In this document: in pieces, positions 26,347-36,950 of the stretch | Layout of the letters: the number at the start of each line of letters is the position of its first letter | How positions within the stretch are numbered: position 1 is the first letter of the stretch | Source of the DNA: Sphingopyxis jiangsuensis | GTDB taxonomy: Bacteria; Pseudomonadota; Alphaproteobacteria; Sphingomonadales; Sphingomonadaceae | Length of the DNA stretch: 64,000 nt | Direction: 5' to 3' | Assembly: GCF_016734905.1 (NCBI RefSeq) | Contig: NZ_JAERPO010000001.1 | Location: 186,001-250,000, forward strand | The notes under the pieces: model-generated | Told to the model about the DNA's origin: nothing | What the model saw: the letters and a program-made list of their open reading frames with translations, nothing else | Databases searched by the model: none | Made by a program: the position numbers and the translations under genes

Positions 26347-27342
26347 CTACAACCGCACCATCCGCATGCCCTGTTCGCCGTAGCGCGGGCCGCTCGTTGC
26401 GCCCCTGGGAGCGGCGGCGTCGATGGCGGCGAGATCATCGGCGGAAAGGGTGAGGTCGGCGGCGCCGACGCTGTCTTCCATCGTCGCGCGGCGCTTGGTG
26501 CCGGGGATGGGGACGATGTCGTCACCCTGCGCGAGCAGCCAGGCGAGCGCGACCTGTGCCTTCGATACGCCGTGGCGGTCGGCGACCGCGCCGATCGCGT
26601 CGACGATGCGCAGGTTGGCGGGCAGATTCTCGTCCGAATAGCGCGGGTCGTTGCGGCGCCAGTCGTGCTCGGGAAGCTCGTCGCGGCTGCGCACCGCGCC
26701 CGCGAGGAAGCCGCGGCCGAGCGGCGAATAGGGGACGAAGCCGATGCCGAATTCGCGGCAGACGGGGAGGATCTCGTCCTCCACGTCGCGCTCCCAGATC
26801 GAATATTCGCTTTGCAGCGCGGCAATCGGCGCGGCCTTGGCAGCGCGGCGGAGCGTTTCGGGACCGGCCTCGGACAGCGCGATGTGGCGGACCTTGCCTT
26901 CCTCGACGAGCCGCATCATGCCGCCGACGACGTCTTCGATCGGGATCGATGGGTCGACGCGGTGCTGGTAGAAGAGGTCGATCGTGTCGATACCGAGCCG
27001 CTGGAGCGAGCCTTCGCAGCTCTGGCGCGCATTTTCGGGCGAACCGTCGACGCCGGTGATCTGCTTGCCGTCGAACTTGAAGCCGAATTTGGTCGCGATG
27101 ACCAGCCCGTCGCGCTTGCCGCGGATCGCTTGCCCAAGCAGTTCCTCGTTGCTGAACGGGCCATAGATTTGCGCGGTGTCGAAGAATGTCACCCCCATCT
27201 CGATCGCGCGGTGGATGGTGCGCGTCGATTCGTCCAGATCGGCGGCTTCGCCATAGAGGATGTTGCCGCCCTTGATCATCGGCATGCAGCCGATGCCGAT
27301 CGCGGAGACTTTGAGGCCCTGGCCGAGTTCGCGATATTTCAT
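26347..27342 (-). CDS. Aldo/keto reductase
   Basis: 331 residues. Catalytic tetrad residues are visible: Asp55 and Tyr60 (FFDTAQIYG), Lys85 (IATKFG) and the His in YQHRVD. C-terminal NADP-binding features GTKRRATMEDSVGAA fit the AKR13/YakC-like group. Substrate unknown. Its start overlaps the stop of the upstream dicarboxylate symporter by 4 bases (ATGA), so they are co-translated. Confidence 0.88.
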   Translation of the reverse strand: MKYRELGQGLKVSAIGIGCMPMIKGGNILYGEAADLDESTRTIHRAIEMGVTFFDTAQIYGPFSNEELLGQAIRGKRDGLVIATKFGFKFDGKQITGVDGSPENARQSCEGSLQRLGIDTIDLFYQHRVDPSIPIEDVVGGMMRLVEEGKVRHIALSEAGPETLRRAAKAAPIAALQSEYSIWERDVEDEILPVCREFGIGFVPYSPLGRGFLAGAVRSRDELPEHDWRRNDPRYSDENLPANLRIVDAIGAVADRHGVSKAQVALAWLLAQGDDIVPIPGTKRRATMEDSVGAADLTLSADDLAAIDAAAPRGATSGPRYGEQGMRMVRL

Positions 27343-28580
27343 GGCGTCGCATCCTTTTCGTTGATGCCGCGGCTGACCGCCTTGGTGACCGCGACGTCCA
27401 TCGTGACGTTGCCGACCGTGCGCCAGATGTCGGGCAGTTGCTCGACCGCGACGAGGATCGCGAGCGGCGCGATCGGGACGCCCATCGCCGCGGCAATCGG
27501 CGCGATGGCAGTGATGAAGCTGATTGTACCGGGCAGGCTGACCGAGGCAAGCGTCGTCGTCGCGGCGACGGCGACACCGACCGCGAGCACCGGCAGCGTC
27601 AGTTCGATGCCGAACAGATGCGCGACATAGATGGCGACCGCGAGGTTCATCGCGGGGCCGGTGAAACGGAAGAGCGCGACCGCGAGCGGCAGGGTGACGT
27701 CGGCGCGCTCGGCGGGGACGCCGATAGCCTCTGCCGATTTGAGCATTGCGGGAAGCGACGCGAGCGAGCTTTGCGTCGAAACGGCGACGGCCTGCGACGG
27801 CAGGATCGCGCGGACGAAGCCGGTCGGCGCCCCGCGCGCGAGCCAGATGCCGAACAACAGCGCGACGATGGTTTCGATCACGCCGATCGCCGACACGGTC
27901 GCGACATAATGGGCAAGCCCGCCGAGCGCGGCGAAACCCGTCTCGACCGCCACGGCATAGCCAAGCGCGAAGACCCCGATGGGCGCGAGCAGCAGCACCC
28001 AGCCGATCACAACCAGCATCGCATCGCCGAGGCTGGCGAAAAAGGCGTTGAGCGGCGCGCGGCGCTCTTCGGAAAGCCGCGTGTTGGCGAAGGCAAAAAC
28101 GGTGGTGAAGATGATGAGCGGCAGGATCGCGTCATTCGCCGCCGCCGCGACCGGGTTGGTGGGAATGAGCGACGCGAGGAAATCGGCGAAGCCGGGCACT
28201 TCGCCGGGTATGGCTTGCTCACCCGCCGCCGCGCGCAGCGCTGCTGCGGCGGCCTCTGGCACCGGAAAGGCTTCGAGCAGCAGTGGCATTGCGAAGGCCG
28301 CAAAAATGGCGGAGCACCAGAGGATGACGATGAAGGTAAGGACCGATCGCGCGGCGACGCGCCCGGCGCGCGCCGCGCTGGATGCCGCGTTGATTCCGGT
28401 AAAGAGCAGCGCGACGATCAGCGGGATGATCGTCATCTGGAGCGCCGACAGCCAGAGGCCGCCGATCGGCTTTAATATTCCGGCGGAACCCGTTGCAAAT
28501 CCCGGCGCGAATCCTCCCGCCAGCGCTCCCAGAATGATTCCGGCGAGCAACGCGCCGACGATAAAGAGAGCCGATCTCAT
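27339..28580 (-). CDS. Dicarboxylate/amino acid:cation symporter (DAACS family)
   Basis: 413 residues, about eight helices plus two re-entrant loops. The serine-rich hairpin is present as [18 protein letters not shown], the conserved helix-7 motif as [10 protein letters not shown], and helix 8 ends in [18 protein letters not shown]. It imports C4-dicarboxylates or acidic amino acids with protons or sodium. First gene of a two-gene unit with the aldo/keto reductase; divergent from glmM. Confidence 0.88.
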   Translation of the reverse strand: MRSALFIVGALLAGIILGALAGGFAPGFATGSAGILKPIGGLWLSALQMTIIPLIVALLFTGINAASSAARAGRVAARSVLTFIVILWCSAIFAAFAMPLLLEAFPVPEAAAAALRAAAGEQAIPGEVPGFADFLASLIPTNPVAAAANDAILPLIIFTTVFAFANTRLSEERRAPLNAFFASLGDAMLVVIGWVLLLAPIGVFALGYAVAVETGFAALGGLAHYVATVSAIGVIETIVALLFGIWLARGAPTGFVRAILPSQAVAVSTQSSLASLPAMLKSAEAIGVPAERADVTLPLAVALFRFTGPAMNLAVAIYVAHLFGIELTLPVLAVGVAVAATTTLASVSLPGTISFITAIAPIAAAMGVPIAPLAILVAVEQLPDIWRTVGNVTMDVAVTKAVSRGINEKDATP

Positions 28581-28691
28581 GCGCCGTCGGCCTTGCCAAT
28601 CGAGGATGGCAATCCTAGTCGGGGACAGGGCGGGCGATGGCGACGATCATATGTTCGGTTCATTTTCGAGGGCGTAAGGAGCGGTCGCGCA

Positions 28692-30032
28692 ATGCGCAAG
28701 TTTTTCGGAACCGACGGGATTCGCGGGCTGACGAATCAGGTCCCGATGACCGCCGAGGTCGCGATGCGCGTCGGGATGGCGGCGGGGGCGCACTTCCTGC
28801 GCGGCGATCACAAGCACCGCGTCGTGATCGGCAAGGACACGCGGCTTTCGGGCTATATGCTCGAAAACGCGCTCGTCGCCGGTTTCACCAGCGTTGGCAT
28901 GGACGTGGTGCAGGTCGGCCCGATGCCGACCCCGGCGGTCGCGATGCTCACCCATTCGATGCGCGCCGATCTGGGCGTGATGATTTCGGCAAGTCACAAT
29001 CCCTATCAGGACAATGGCATCAAGCTGTTCGGCCCCGACGGATACAAGCTGTCGGACGAGGACGAGATGCAGATCGAGCGGCTGCTCGACGGTGAACCGC
29101 CGCGCGCCGACCCGGCGCATATCGGGCGCGCCAAGCGGATCGAGGATGCGCGCGGACGCTATATCCATGCGGTCAAGCAGAGCCTGCCGCAATCGGTGCG
29201 GCTCGACGGGCTGAAGATCGTGCTCGATTGCGCCAATGGCGCGGCATACAACAGCGCACCGACGGTGTTCTGGGAGCTTGGCGCCGATGTGGTCGCGATC
29301 GGGATCGAGCCCAATGGCACCAATATCAACGACCGTTGCGGATCGACCGCACCCGCCTTGTTGCAGGAAACGGTCGTCGCGAGCGGCGCCGACATCGGCA
29401 TCGCGCTCGACGGCGATGCCGACCGGCTGATCGTCGTCGATGAAAAGGGAAAAATCGTCGACGGCGACCAGATCATGGCGCTTATCGGCGCGAGCTGGGC
29501 GCGGCAGGAGCGGCTGAAGGGCGGCGGGGTCGTCGCGACGGTGATGTCGAACCTGGGGCTCGAACGCTTCCTCGAAAGCGAGGGGCTGCGGCTCGAGCGC
29601 ACGAAGGTCGGCGACCGCTATGTGCTCGAACGGATGAAGATCGGCGGTTTCAACGTCGGCGGCGAGCAGTCGGGGCATATGATCCTGTCGGACCATGCGA
29701 CGACGGGCGACGGCACGCTCGCGGCGTTGCAGGTGCTCGCCGAACTGGTCCGCGCCGACAAGCCCGCGAGCGATCTGTTGCACCTCTTTGACCCCGTGCC
29801 GCAATTGCTCAAGAATGTGCGCTTCGGCGGCGGCAAGCCGCTCGACCACGCCAATGTGAAGGCGGCGATCGCCGACGGCGAAGCATCGCTTGACGGCCGC
29901 GGCCGCCTCGTTATCCGCGCCTCGGGCACCGAGCCGGTGATCCGCGTGATGGCCGAGGGCGACGACGCGGGGCAGGTCGAACAGATTGTCGATATGATTT
30001 GCGACGCGGTGCGCGTCGCGGCAGGAGATTGA
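28692..30032 (+). CDS. glmM: Phosphoglucosamine mutase
   Basis: 446 residues. Begins [16 protein letters not shown]. The active-site phosphoserine loop is [14 protein letters not shown] (Ser101), the metal loop ALDGDADR, and the C-terminal phosphate site [15 protein letters not shown]. It converts glucosamine-6-phosphate to glucosamine-1-phosphate for UDP-GlcNAc, between GlmS and GlmU, both also in this window. An in-frame extension upstream to 28593 lacks family similarity; AAGGAGCGG lies 9-15 bases upstream of the ATG. Confidence 0.95.
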   Translation: MRKFFGTDGIRGLTNQVPMTAEVAMRVGMAAGAHFLRGDHKHRVVIGKDTRLSGYMLENALVAGFTSVGMDVVQVGPMPTPAVAMLTHSMRADLGVMISASHNPYQDNGIKLFGPDGYKLSDEDEMQIERLLDGEPPRADPAHIGRAKRIEDARGRYIHAVKQSLPQSVRLDGLKIVLDCANGAAYNSAPTVFWELGADVVAIGIEPNGTNINDRCGSTAPALLQETVVASGADIGIALDGDADRLIVVDEKGKIVDGDQIMALIGASWARQERLKGGGVVATVMSNLGLERFLESEGLRLERTKVGDRYVLERMKIGGFNVGGEQSGHMILSDHATTGDGTLAALQVLAELVRADKPASDLLHLFDPVPQLLKNVRFGGGKPLDHANVKAAIADGEASLDGRGRLVIRASGTEPVIRVMAEGDDAGQVEQIVDMICDAVRVAAGD

Positions 30033-30034
30033 AT

Positions 30035-30268
30035 ATGCTGGAAATGCGACCCGATTGCGAACGCTGCGGACGCGACTTGCCCGCCAACATCCACGGCGCG
30101 TTTATCTGTTCGTTCGAGTGCACCTTTTGCGCCGATTGCGCCGACAAGCTCGACGAACGCTGCCCCAATTGCGGCGGCGACCTGCTCGACCGGCCGCTGC
30201 GCGAGGGGCCGGCGCTCGCCAAGTTTCCCGCATCGACCGAACGGCGGCATCCGGGGGCGCGGGGTTAG
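30035..30268 (+). CDS. DUF1272 zinc-ribbon protein
   Basis: 77 residues starting MLEMRPDCERCGRDLP. Cysteine pairs CERC, CSFECTFCADC and CPNC suggest bound zinc, as expected for DUF1272. Function unknown. It starts 2 bases after the glmM stop with AGGAGA upstream, so it is probably co-transcribed. Confidence 0.85.
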   Translation: MLEMRPDCERCGRDLPANIHGAFICSFECTFCADCADKLDERCPNCGGDLLDRPLREGPALAKFPASTERRHPGARG

Positions 30269-30287
30269 GCCGTGCAATCGAACATGA

Positions 30288-30372
30288 CCGTCGCCTCCGC
30301 GCAGGCGGGGGCCGCGGTCGGCCAAAGATCGCGTTCGACCGACAGCGCCCTCCGCCCGCGCGAGGGCGACGG
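30288..30372. repeat. Palindromic repeat between DUF1272 and thiD genes
   Basis: An 85-base near-complete palindrome: the two halves agree at about three quarters of 39 positions, outer arms CCGTCGCC / GGGCGACGG. Its right end provides the GGAGGG ribosome binding site of the next gene. Confidence 0.6.
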
Positions 30373-30381
30373 AGGGTTTCG

Positions 30382-31524
30382 GTGACCGCGCGCGTCCTGA
30401 TCATCGCGGGGTCGGACAGCGGCGGCGGCGCGGGCATCCAGGCCGACATCAAGACCGTCACGATGCTTGGCGGCCATGCGATGACCGCCGTTACCGCAAT
30501 CACCGCACAGAACACGCAGGGCGTCCAGGCGGTCCATGCGGTGCCGACCGACATGGTGCTCGCGCAGATCGACAGCGTCGCGGACGACATCGGCGTCGAT
30601 GCGGTGAAGATCGGGATGATCGGCAGCGCTGCAACGGCCTCTGCCGTCGCCGAGCGGCTTGCGCGCGCCGATCTCGCCGATGTCGCGGTCGTCTTCGATC
30701 CGGTCATGGTCGCGACGAGCGGGTCGGTGCTCGCCGATGCCGATACCATCGCGGCGTTCGAGGCGCTGATGCGGCGCGCGCGCGTCGTCACGCCCAACCT
30801 GCCCGAACTCGCCGCGCTCGGTGGCGAGGCGGCGGTGCTCGCGCAGGGCTGCGCGCTGCTCGTCAAGGGCGGGCATGGCGAGGGCGAGACCGTCACCGAC
30901 CGGCTGCTCGACGCAGAAGAGGGTGAGGTCGCGCGGTGGGAGGCGCCGCGGATCGACACGCCGCATACGCACGGCACCGGCTGCACGCTCGCGAGCGCGA
31001 TCGCGACCGGGCTGGCGCAGGGCATGCCGCTCGAACCGGCCGTGGCGCGCGCGCGCGATTTCGTGCGGCTGGCGTTGCTTGACGCGCCGGGGCTGGGTGC
31101 GGGGCATGGGCCGATGGGGCAGCAGACGGTGCGCAACGACGGGCTGTTCACCGGCCCCGCGCTCAACCAGATCACCTTGCCCGCGCGCGATTATGCGGCG
31201 TCGGTCGCCTTCTACAAGCAGTTGGGGCTGACGCAGATCGTCGACAGCCCGGACAATGGTTACGCCCGGTTCGAGGCGGCGAACGGGGTGACGCTGTCGG
31301 TGCATGTCGGCGATGGCGAAGCGGGCGATGCTGCGACCTATCTGGAAAGCGGGGCGCTCGATGCGTGGGTCGCCTATCTCGCGCGGCGCGGGGTGCGTTT
31401 CGACCAGATGCCGCGCGACGAGGATTGGGGCTGGCGCGAGGCGCGGCTGACCGATCCCGCAGGCAACCGCCTGTGCCTGTATCAGGCGAGCGAATATCGG
31501 AGGTTTCCGCCGTGGCGGGTGTGA
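30382..31524 (+). CDS. thiD: ThiD-type hydroxymethylpyrimidine kinase fused to a VOC (glyoxalase-like) domain
   Basis: 380 residues. Residues 1-248 are a complete ThiD: AGSDSGGGAGIQADIKT, MVATSGS, VTPNLPE, VKGGH and the anion-hole motif HGTGCTLASAI. It phosphorylates hydroxymethylpyrimidine (and its phosphate) for thiamine synthesis. Residues about 263-369 form one VOC module (NQITLPARDYAASVAFYKQL to TDPAGNRLCLYQA). The frame is continuous through the linker, so this is a genuine fusion in this sequence. The GTG start is 5 bases after GGAGGG. No other thi gene is near. Confidence 0.85.
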   Translation: MTARVLIIAGSDSGGGAGIQADIKTVTMLGGHAMTAVTAITAQNTQGVQAVHAVPTDMVLAQIDSVADDIGVDAVKIGMIGSAATASAVAERLARADLADVAVVFDPVMVATSGSVLADADTIAAFEALMRRARVVTPNLPELAALGGEAAVLAQGCALLVKGGHGEGETVTDRLLDAEEGEVARWEAPRIDTPHTHGTGCTLASAIATGLAQGMPLEPAVARARDFVRLALLDAPGLGAGHGPMGQQTVRNDGLFTGPALNQITLPARDYAASVAFYKQLGLTQIVDSPDNGYARFEAANGVTLSVHVGDGEAGDAATYLESGALDAWVAYLARRGVRFDQMPRDEDWGWREARLTDPAGNRLCLYQASEYRRFPPWRV

Positions 31525-31657
31525 GCTCCCGTCCCGCTTGCCGGAGGGGGCGGGCGCGGTTGCCGCAGTTTCTGACGCCCTCAATTGTCCACTCCACTGC
31601 GATTGGCGCGCAAGCGCGCAAGGCTGGCTGCCACTCCCTTGAAGGGGAGGGGAGAAT

Positions 31658-32212
31658 ATGATCGTCGGCGTCGACGAGGCGGGGCGGGGGCCGCTTGCGG
31701 GTCCGGTCGTCGCGGCAGCGGTGATATTGTGCGAGGAGGGGATCGTCGGGCTCGACGACAGCAAGAAATTGACGCCGCGCCGCCGCGCCGAGCTGGAGGC
31801 GCTGATCAAGGCGCATTGCCGCTGGGCGGTCGGAGTGGCGAGCGTCGAGGAGATCGACGCGGTCAATATCTTGCAGGCGACCTTCCTCGCGATGACACGC
31901 GCGGTCGAGGCGCTCGCGTGCGACCCGCACGAGATACTCGTCGATGGCAACCGGCTGCCGCGCTGGCGCTACCGCGCGCGTGCGGTCGTCGGCGGCGACG
32001 CGCTCCATCCGTGCATTTCGGCGGCGAGTATCGTTGCCAAGGAACATCGCGACCGAATGATGGTCGCGGCGGCGCGCGACTATCCCGCTTTTGGCTGGGA
32101 GCGCAACATGGGCTATGGCACGGCGGAGCATCTCGCGGCGCTGCGCCAATATGGGCCGACGCCGCTTCATCGGACCAGCTTTGCCCCGGTCGCACAAATG
32201 CAACTGGTCTGA
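31658..32212 (+). CDS. rnhB: Ribonuclease HII
   Basis: 184 residues. Catalytic motif [12 protein letters not shown] at residues 6-17, [18 protein letters not shown] and [15 protein letters not shown] are all present. It removes RNA from RNA-DNA hybrids and single misincorporated ribonucleotides. GGGGAGGGGAGA lies directly before the ATG. Preceded by a 133-base stretch that holds only a short CCCTT/AAGGG hairpin. Confidence 0.93.
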   Translation: MIVGVDEAGRGPLAGPVVAAAVILCEEGIVGLDDSKKLTPRRRAELEALIKAHCRWAVGVASVEEIDAVNILQATFLAMTRAVEALACDPHEILVDGNRLPRWRYRARAVVGGDALHPCISAASIVAKEHRDRMMVAAARDYPAFGWERNMGYGTAEHLAALRQYGPTPLHRTSFAPVAQMQLV

Positions 32213-32228
32213 CTGTCGGGAGAGGGCG

Positions 32229-33125
32229 ATGCGCGACGGATTCACGGCCGACGATGTCGGCACGCAGACCGGACGGCGCTTTGTCGTTACCGGCGCAAAC
32301 GCGGGATTGGGTTTCGAAACGGCAAAGATATTGGCGGCGCGCGGCGGCGACGTGGTGCTTGCCTGCCGCGACGAAAGCCGCGCGCGCGACGCGATGGCGC
32401 GGATTGCCGTCGACGTCCCCAAGGCGTCGCTTTCCTTCCTGCGGCTCGACCTTGCCGACCTTGATCAGATGCGGGAAGCGGCGGCCGAAGTGCGCGCGGG
32501 TCCGCGCGTCGACGTGCTGGTCAACAATGCCGGCGTGATGGTTCCGCCGCGCACGCTGACGCGGCAGGGCTATGAGCTGCAGTTCGGGGTCAATCACCTC
32601 GGCACCTTTGCCTTCACCGGGTTGGTGCACCCCCATGTCGACGACCGCATCGTCATAACCGCGAGCCTCGCGCATCGCAGCGGCGAGCTTGATTTCAGCG
32701 ACCTTGCCGCGACGCGCAGCTACCACATCTGGTCGCGTTACCAGATGAGCAAGCTCGCGAACCTCGTCCATATGTTCGAGCTCGACCGAAGGCTGAGCGC
32801 GGCAGGGCGCGCGACGCAGGCGATCGGGTGCCATCCCGGCGTCGCGCTGACCGAACTGACCCGGCACATGCCGTTGCCGCTGCGTTTCCTGAGCCCGCTC
32901 GCGGCGCCTTTTTTCAACAGTCCGGCGCAGGGCGCGTGGCCGACCTTGCAGGCGGCGACGGGCGCGAATGTGCAGGGCGGCGATTATCTGGGGCCGCAGG
33001 GGATTGGCGAGGTTACGGGCCGTTCGGGTCCGGCGCGCGCGACGCGCGCGGCGCGCGATCCGGCGCTGGGGCGCGAGCTGTGGGAGCGGTCGGTCGAGCT
33101 GACGGGCGTCGATCCGGGGATTTAG
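32229..33125 (+). CDS. SDR-family oxidoreductase (retinol dehydrogenase-like)
   Basis: 298 residues. Rossmann motif TGANAGLGFETA, NNAGVM, and YQMSK (YxxxK) give a functional SDR; the long C-terminal segment (HPGVALTELTRHM, YLGPQGIGEVTG) fits the WWOX/retinol-dehydrogenase-like branch. The substrate is unknown. The ATG at 32229 with GGGAGAGGG upstream is preferred over an in-frame start within rnhB. A terminator follows. Confidence 0.85.
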   Translation: MRDGFTADDVGTQTGRRFVVTGANAGLGFETAKILAARGGDVVLACRDESRARDAMARIAVDVPKASLSFLRLDLADLDQMREAAAEVRAGPRVDVLVNNAGVMVPPRTLTRQGYELQFGVNHLGTFAFTGLVHPHVDDRIVITASLAHRSGELDFSDLAATRSYHIWSRYQMSKLANLVHMFELDRRLSAAGRATQAIGCHPGVALTELTRHMPLPLRFLSPLAAPFFNSPAQGAWPTLQAATGANVQGGDYLGPQGIGEVTGRSGPARATRAARDPALGRELWERSVELTGVDPGI

Positions 33126-33134
33126 CCGCCATTC

Positions 33135-33165
33135 CTTTCCCGCAGGGGAAAGAGGGATTTTTTTT
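33135..33165 (+). terminator. Rho-independent terminator after SDR gene
   Basis: Perfect stem CTTTCCC (33135-33141) / GGGAAAG (33146-33152) with a 4-base loop, followed after 5 bases by eight consecutive T (33158-33165). It isolates ccrM transcription from the upstream gene. Confidence 0.8.
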
Positions 33166-33172
33166 GACGGGT

Positions 33173-34501
<1,329 letters not shown>

Positions 34502-34594
34502 CACCGCGCGGGATTTGATCGTCGCCCCCGCGAATGTGGGAGGCGGCATCGGCCTAGAGCAAGGTTGCCAGCGGCGACGAAGTGAGGACGAGCC

Positions 34595-35728
34595 ATGTTC
34601 CAGCCTTTGACCAAGCCCGGCCTCGGCTCTTCGTCGGATGACGCCCGGCTCTATCTGCGCCCGACCTGCTTCGTCGACCGGCCGCACGAACTGGACGACG
34701 CCTGTCTTCGGATCGCCGACACGATGGTCTGGTTCGCCGCCTGGCATGTCAGCCTGCGCGACGGCGAAGGTGTGAAATCGGCGGTTGTCGCGGTTCCCGA
34801 GCTGGACGACTGGATCGCGGCGATGCCCGTGTCACTCGCCGATGCGGCGCAGGCGCAACGCGCCGCCGTCGGCCGTCCGCGCGGCACGCTTCAGCTTGGC
34901 GAACGGACGGTCCGGCTGAACGAACCGCAGATCATGAGTATCCTCAATGCGACGCCCGACAGCTTTTCGGACGGCGGCAAGCATGTCGACGCTGCGGCCG
35001 CCACCGACGCGGGCTTTGCGATGGCCACCGCGGGCGCCGCGATCGTCGACGTCGGCGGTGAATCGACGCGCCCCGGCGCGCCGCTGGTGTGGGAGGGCGA
35101 CGAGATCGCGCGCGTCGAGGGCGTCGTTGCGGCGCTCGCCAAGGGCGGAGTCGCGGTGTCGATCGACACGCGCAAGGCGGCGGTGATGGAAGCGGCGCTC
35201 GCGGCGGGCGCACACATCGTCAACGATATTTCGGCGCTGCGCTATGACGAGCGCGCGATCGAGGTGGTTGCAAAATCCGGCTGCGCGGTCGTGCTGATGC
35301 ACGCGCCGAGCGCGAAGAGCGACCCGCACGAGGGCGGCGGCGCTTATGGTCACCCGCTGTTCGACGTGTACGACATGCTCGCCGACCGCGTCGCGGCCTG
35401 TGTCGCCGCGGGGATCGACCGCGCGAAAATCATCGTCGATCCGGGCATCGGTTTCGGCAAGGGCGTCGCCGACAATCTGGCGCTGACGAACGGACTTGCG
35501 CTTTTCCACACGCTCGGTTGCCCGGTCCTTTTTGGCGCAAGCCGCAAACGGCTGATCGGCGCGCTCGACAATGAGGCGCCTGCCGACGCCCGGCTCGGCG
35601 GCTCGGTTGCGCTCCACTATCAGGCGGTGGCGCACGGCGCGCAGATCGTCCGCGTCCACGATGTACCGGAAACGCGGCAAGCGCTGCGATTGTGGCGCGG
35701 GATGCGCGATGCCGCGTTGACGGTCTGA
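34595..35728 (+). CDS. folP: Dihydropteroate synthase
   Basis: 377 residues. The first ~105 residues are an extension seen in sphingomonad enzymes without a named domain; then the TIM-barrel DHPS: IMSILNATPDSFSDGGKH, VDVGGESTRPGA, SIDTRKAAVM, VNDISALRYD, IIVDPGIGFGKG, FGASRKRLIG. It joins 6-hydroxymethyl-pterin pyrophosphate with p-aminobenzoate in folate synthesis and is the sulfonamide target. No folK or folB is adjacent. Confidence 0.93.
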   Translation: MFQPLTKPGLGSSSDDARLYLRPTCFVDRPHELDDACLRIADTMVWFAAWHVSLRDGEGVKSAVVAVPELDDWIAAMPVSLADAAQAQRAAVGRPRGTLQLGERTVRLNEPQIMSILNATPDSFSDGGKHVDAAAATDAGFAMATAGAAIVDVGGESTRPGAPLVWEGDEIARVEGVVAALAKGGVAVSIDTRKAAVMEAALAAGAHIVNDISALRYDERAIEVVAKSGCAVVLMHAPSAKSDPHEGGGAYGHPLFDVYDMLADRVAACVAAGIDRAKIIVDPGIGFGKGVADNLALTNGLALFHTLGCPVLFGASRKRLIGALDNEAPADARLGGSVALHYQAVAHGAQIVRVHDVPETRQALRLWRGMRDAALTV

Positions 35729-35801
35729 AACCCCGACGGCGGTTCGTGCGTCTTTGAAGGGGAGGGCGCCATTGCGGTGCCCGGCTTTCGAGGAGAATTT
35801 C

Positions 35802-36182
35802 ATGCACCTGCCCCACGGCACCCACGTCGCCGTCGCCGACGGCAACCGTTTCGTCATGTTCCGCAACGACGGCGATGCCCTGCTGATCAACCTGGTCGAT
35901 CCGGCGACGCCCGACATATCGACGAGCAACCGCGGCGGCGCCAATCCCGAGGTTCGCGACCTCGACGAACGGGGCCATGCCGCCGGGGTTGCCGAACTGC
36001 TCAACAGCCGTGTTCTGGCCAACGAGATCGACAAGCTGCTGGTGATCGCCGACCCGCTGACGCTCGGCGTGATGCGCGAGCATTATCATGGCGAGCTGGA
36101 AAAGCGCCTGGTGGGCGAGATCGCCAAGACGATGACCAACGTCGATACCCGGAAGATCGAACAGGCGATCGCCGCCGCCTGA
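35802..36182 (+). CDS. Host-attachment-family protein
   Basis: 126 residues starting MHLPHGTHVAVADGNRFVMF. The pattern (VADGNRFVMFRN, GRGGANPEVRD-like RGGANPEVRDLDERGH, VIADPLTLGVMREHY) matches the family named after a protein required for Agrobacterium attachment to hosts; members are common in free-living bacteria and structurally resemble ribosome-rescue eRF1-like domains. AGGAGA lies 5 bases upstream of the ATG. Convergent with the next SDR gene (4-base gap). Confidence 0.75.
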   Translation: MHLPHGTHVAVADGNRFVMFRNDGDALLINLVDPATPDISTSNRGGANPEVRDLDERGHAAGVAELLNSRVLANEIDKLLVIADPLTLGVMREHYHGELEKRLVGEIAKTMTNVDTRKIEQAIAAA

Positions 36183-36186
36183 CCCG

Positions 36187-36903
36187 CTAGAGCGAATAGC
36201 CTCCGTCGGCGGTCAGCACGGCGCCGGTAATGCTCGCGGCATCGTCCGACAGCAGAAAGGCGATCTGGCGCGCCGTTTCGTCGGCGCTCGCCCAGCGGCC
36301 GAGCGGCGTGGCTTCGCGCGCCATCGCCGCGAGCGCGGCGTCGCGGCTCCCCAGCTCTCTCACCATATCGGCGAAGAAGTCTGCGCCGTCCCACATCGGC
36401 GTGTCGACGCCGCCGGGCGCGATCGCGTTGACGCGGATGCCGTGCGGTGCGCCTTCCTTGGCGGCGATGCGGGCGAGCTGGATCACGCCAGCCTTGGAGG
36501 CGCCATAGGCGGCGGTCCCCGCCTCGGCCTTGATCCCCGAGATGGACGCCGTAACCACAATCGCCCCGCCGCGCCCGTGCGCGATCATCGCGCGCATCGC
36601 TGCGCGCATCGTCAGCATCGCGCCGTCGAGGTTGACGCTCAGCGTCCGGCGCCAGTCGGCAAGGTCGATATCGACAATTGGCGTGCCGCTCGAAACGCCC
36701 GCGTTGACGATAGCGAAATCGATGTCGGCAAGCTGCGGCGCCAACGCGTCCCACATCGCGGGATCGGTCACGTCGCGGCCTTCGGCGCGATCGACGCCGG
36801 TGATGCGTGCGCCCTCTGCGGCGAGCAATTTTGCGGTTGCCGCGCCGATGCCCGAGGCATGGCCCGTTACGAGCGCGTGGCGGCCGGAGAATCGGTTGCT
36901 CAT
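36187..36903 (-). CDS. SDR-family oxidoreductase
   Basis: 238 residues. TGHASGIGAATAKLLA is the cofactor motif, NAGV replaces NNAG, and the catalytic S-Y-K triad is in SISG / YGASKAG. Ends LTADGGYSL. A classical 3-oxoacyl-reductase-like SDR; substrate not assignable. Transcribed in the same direction as the downstream-lying regulator gene, whose stop is separated by 47 bases. Confidence 0.82.
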   Translation of the reverse strand: MSNRFSGRHALVTGHASGIGAATAKLLAAEGARITGVDRAEGRDVTDPAMWDALAPQLADIDFAIVNAGVSSGTPIVDIDLADWRRTLSVNLDGAMLTMRAAMRAMIAHGRGGAIVVTASISGIKAEAGTAAYGASKAGVIQLARIAAKEGAPHGIRVNAIAPGGVDTPMWDGADFFADMVRELGSRDAALAAMAREATPLGRWASADETARQIAFLLSDDAASITGAVLTADGGYSL

Positions 36904-36950
36904 TGCGGCGGTTTAAGCGGAGGGCGCGGCCAAGTCGACGCTGCTTCGGA

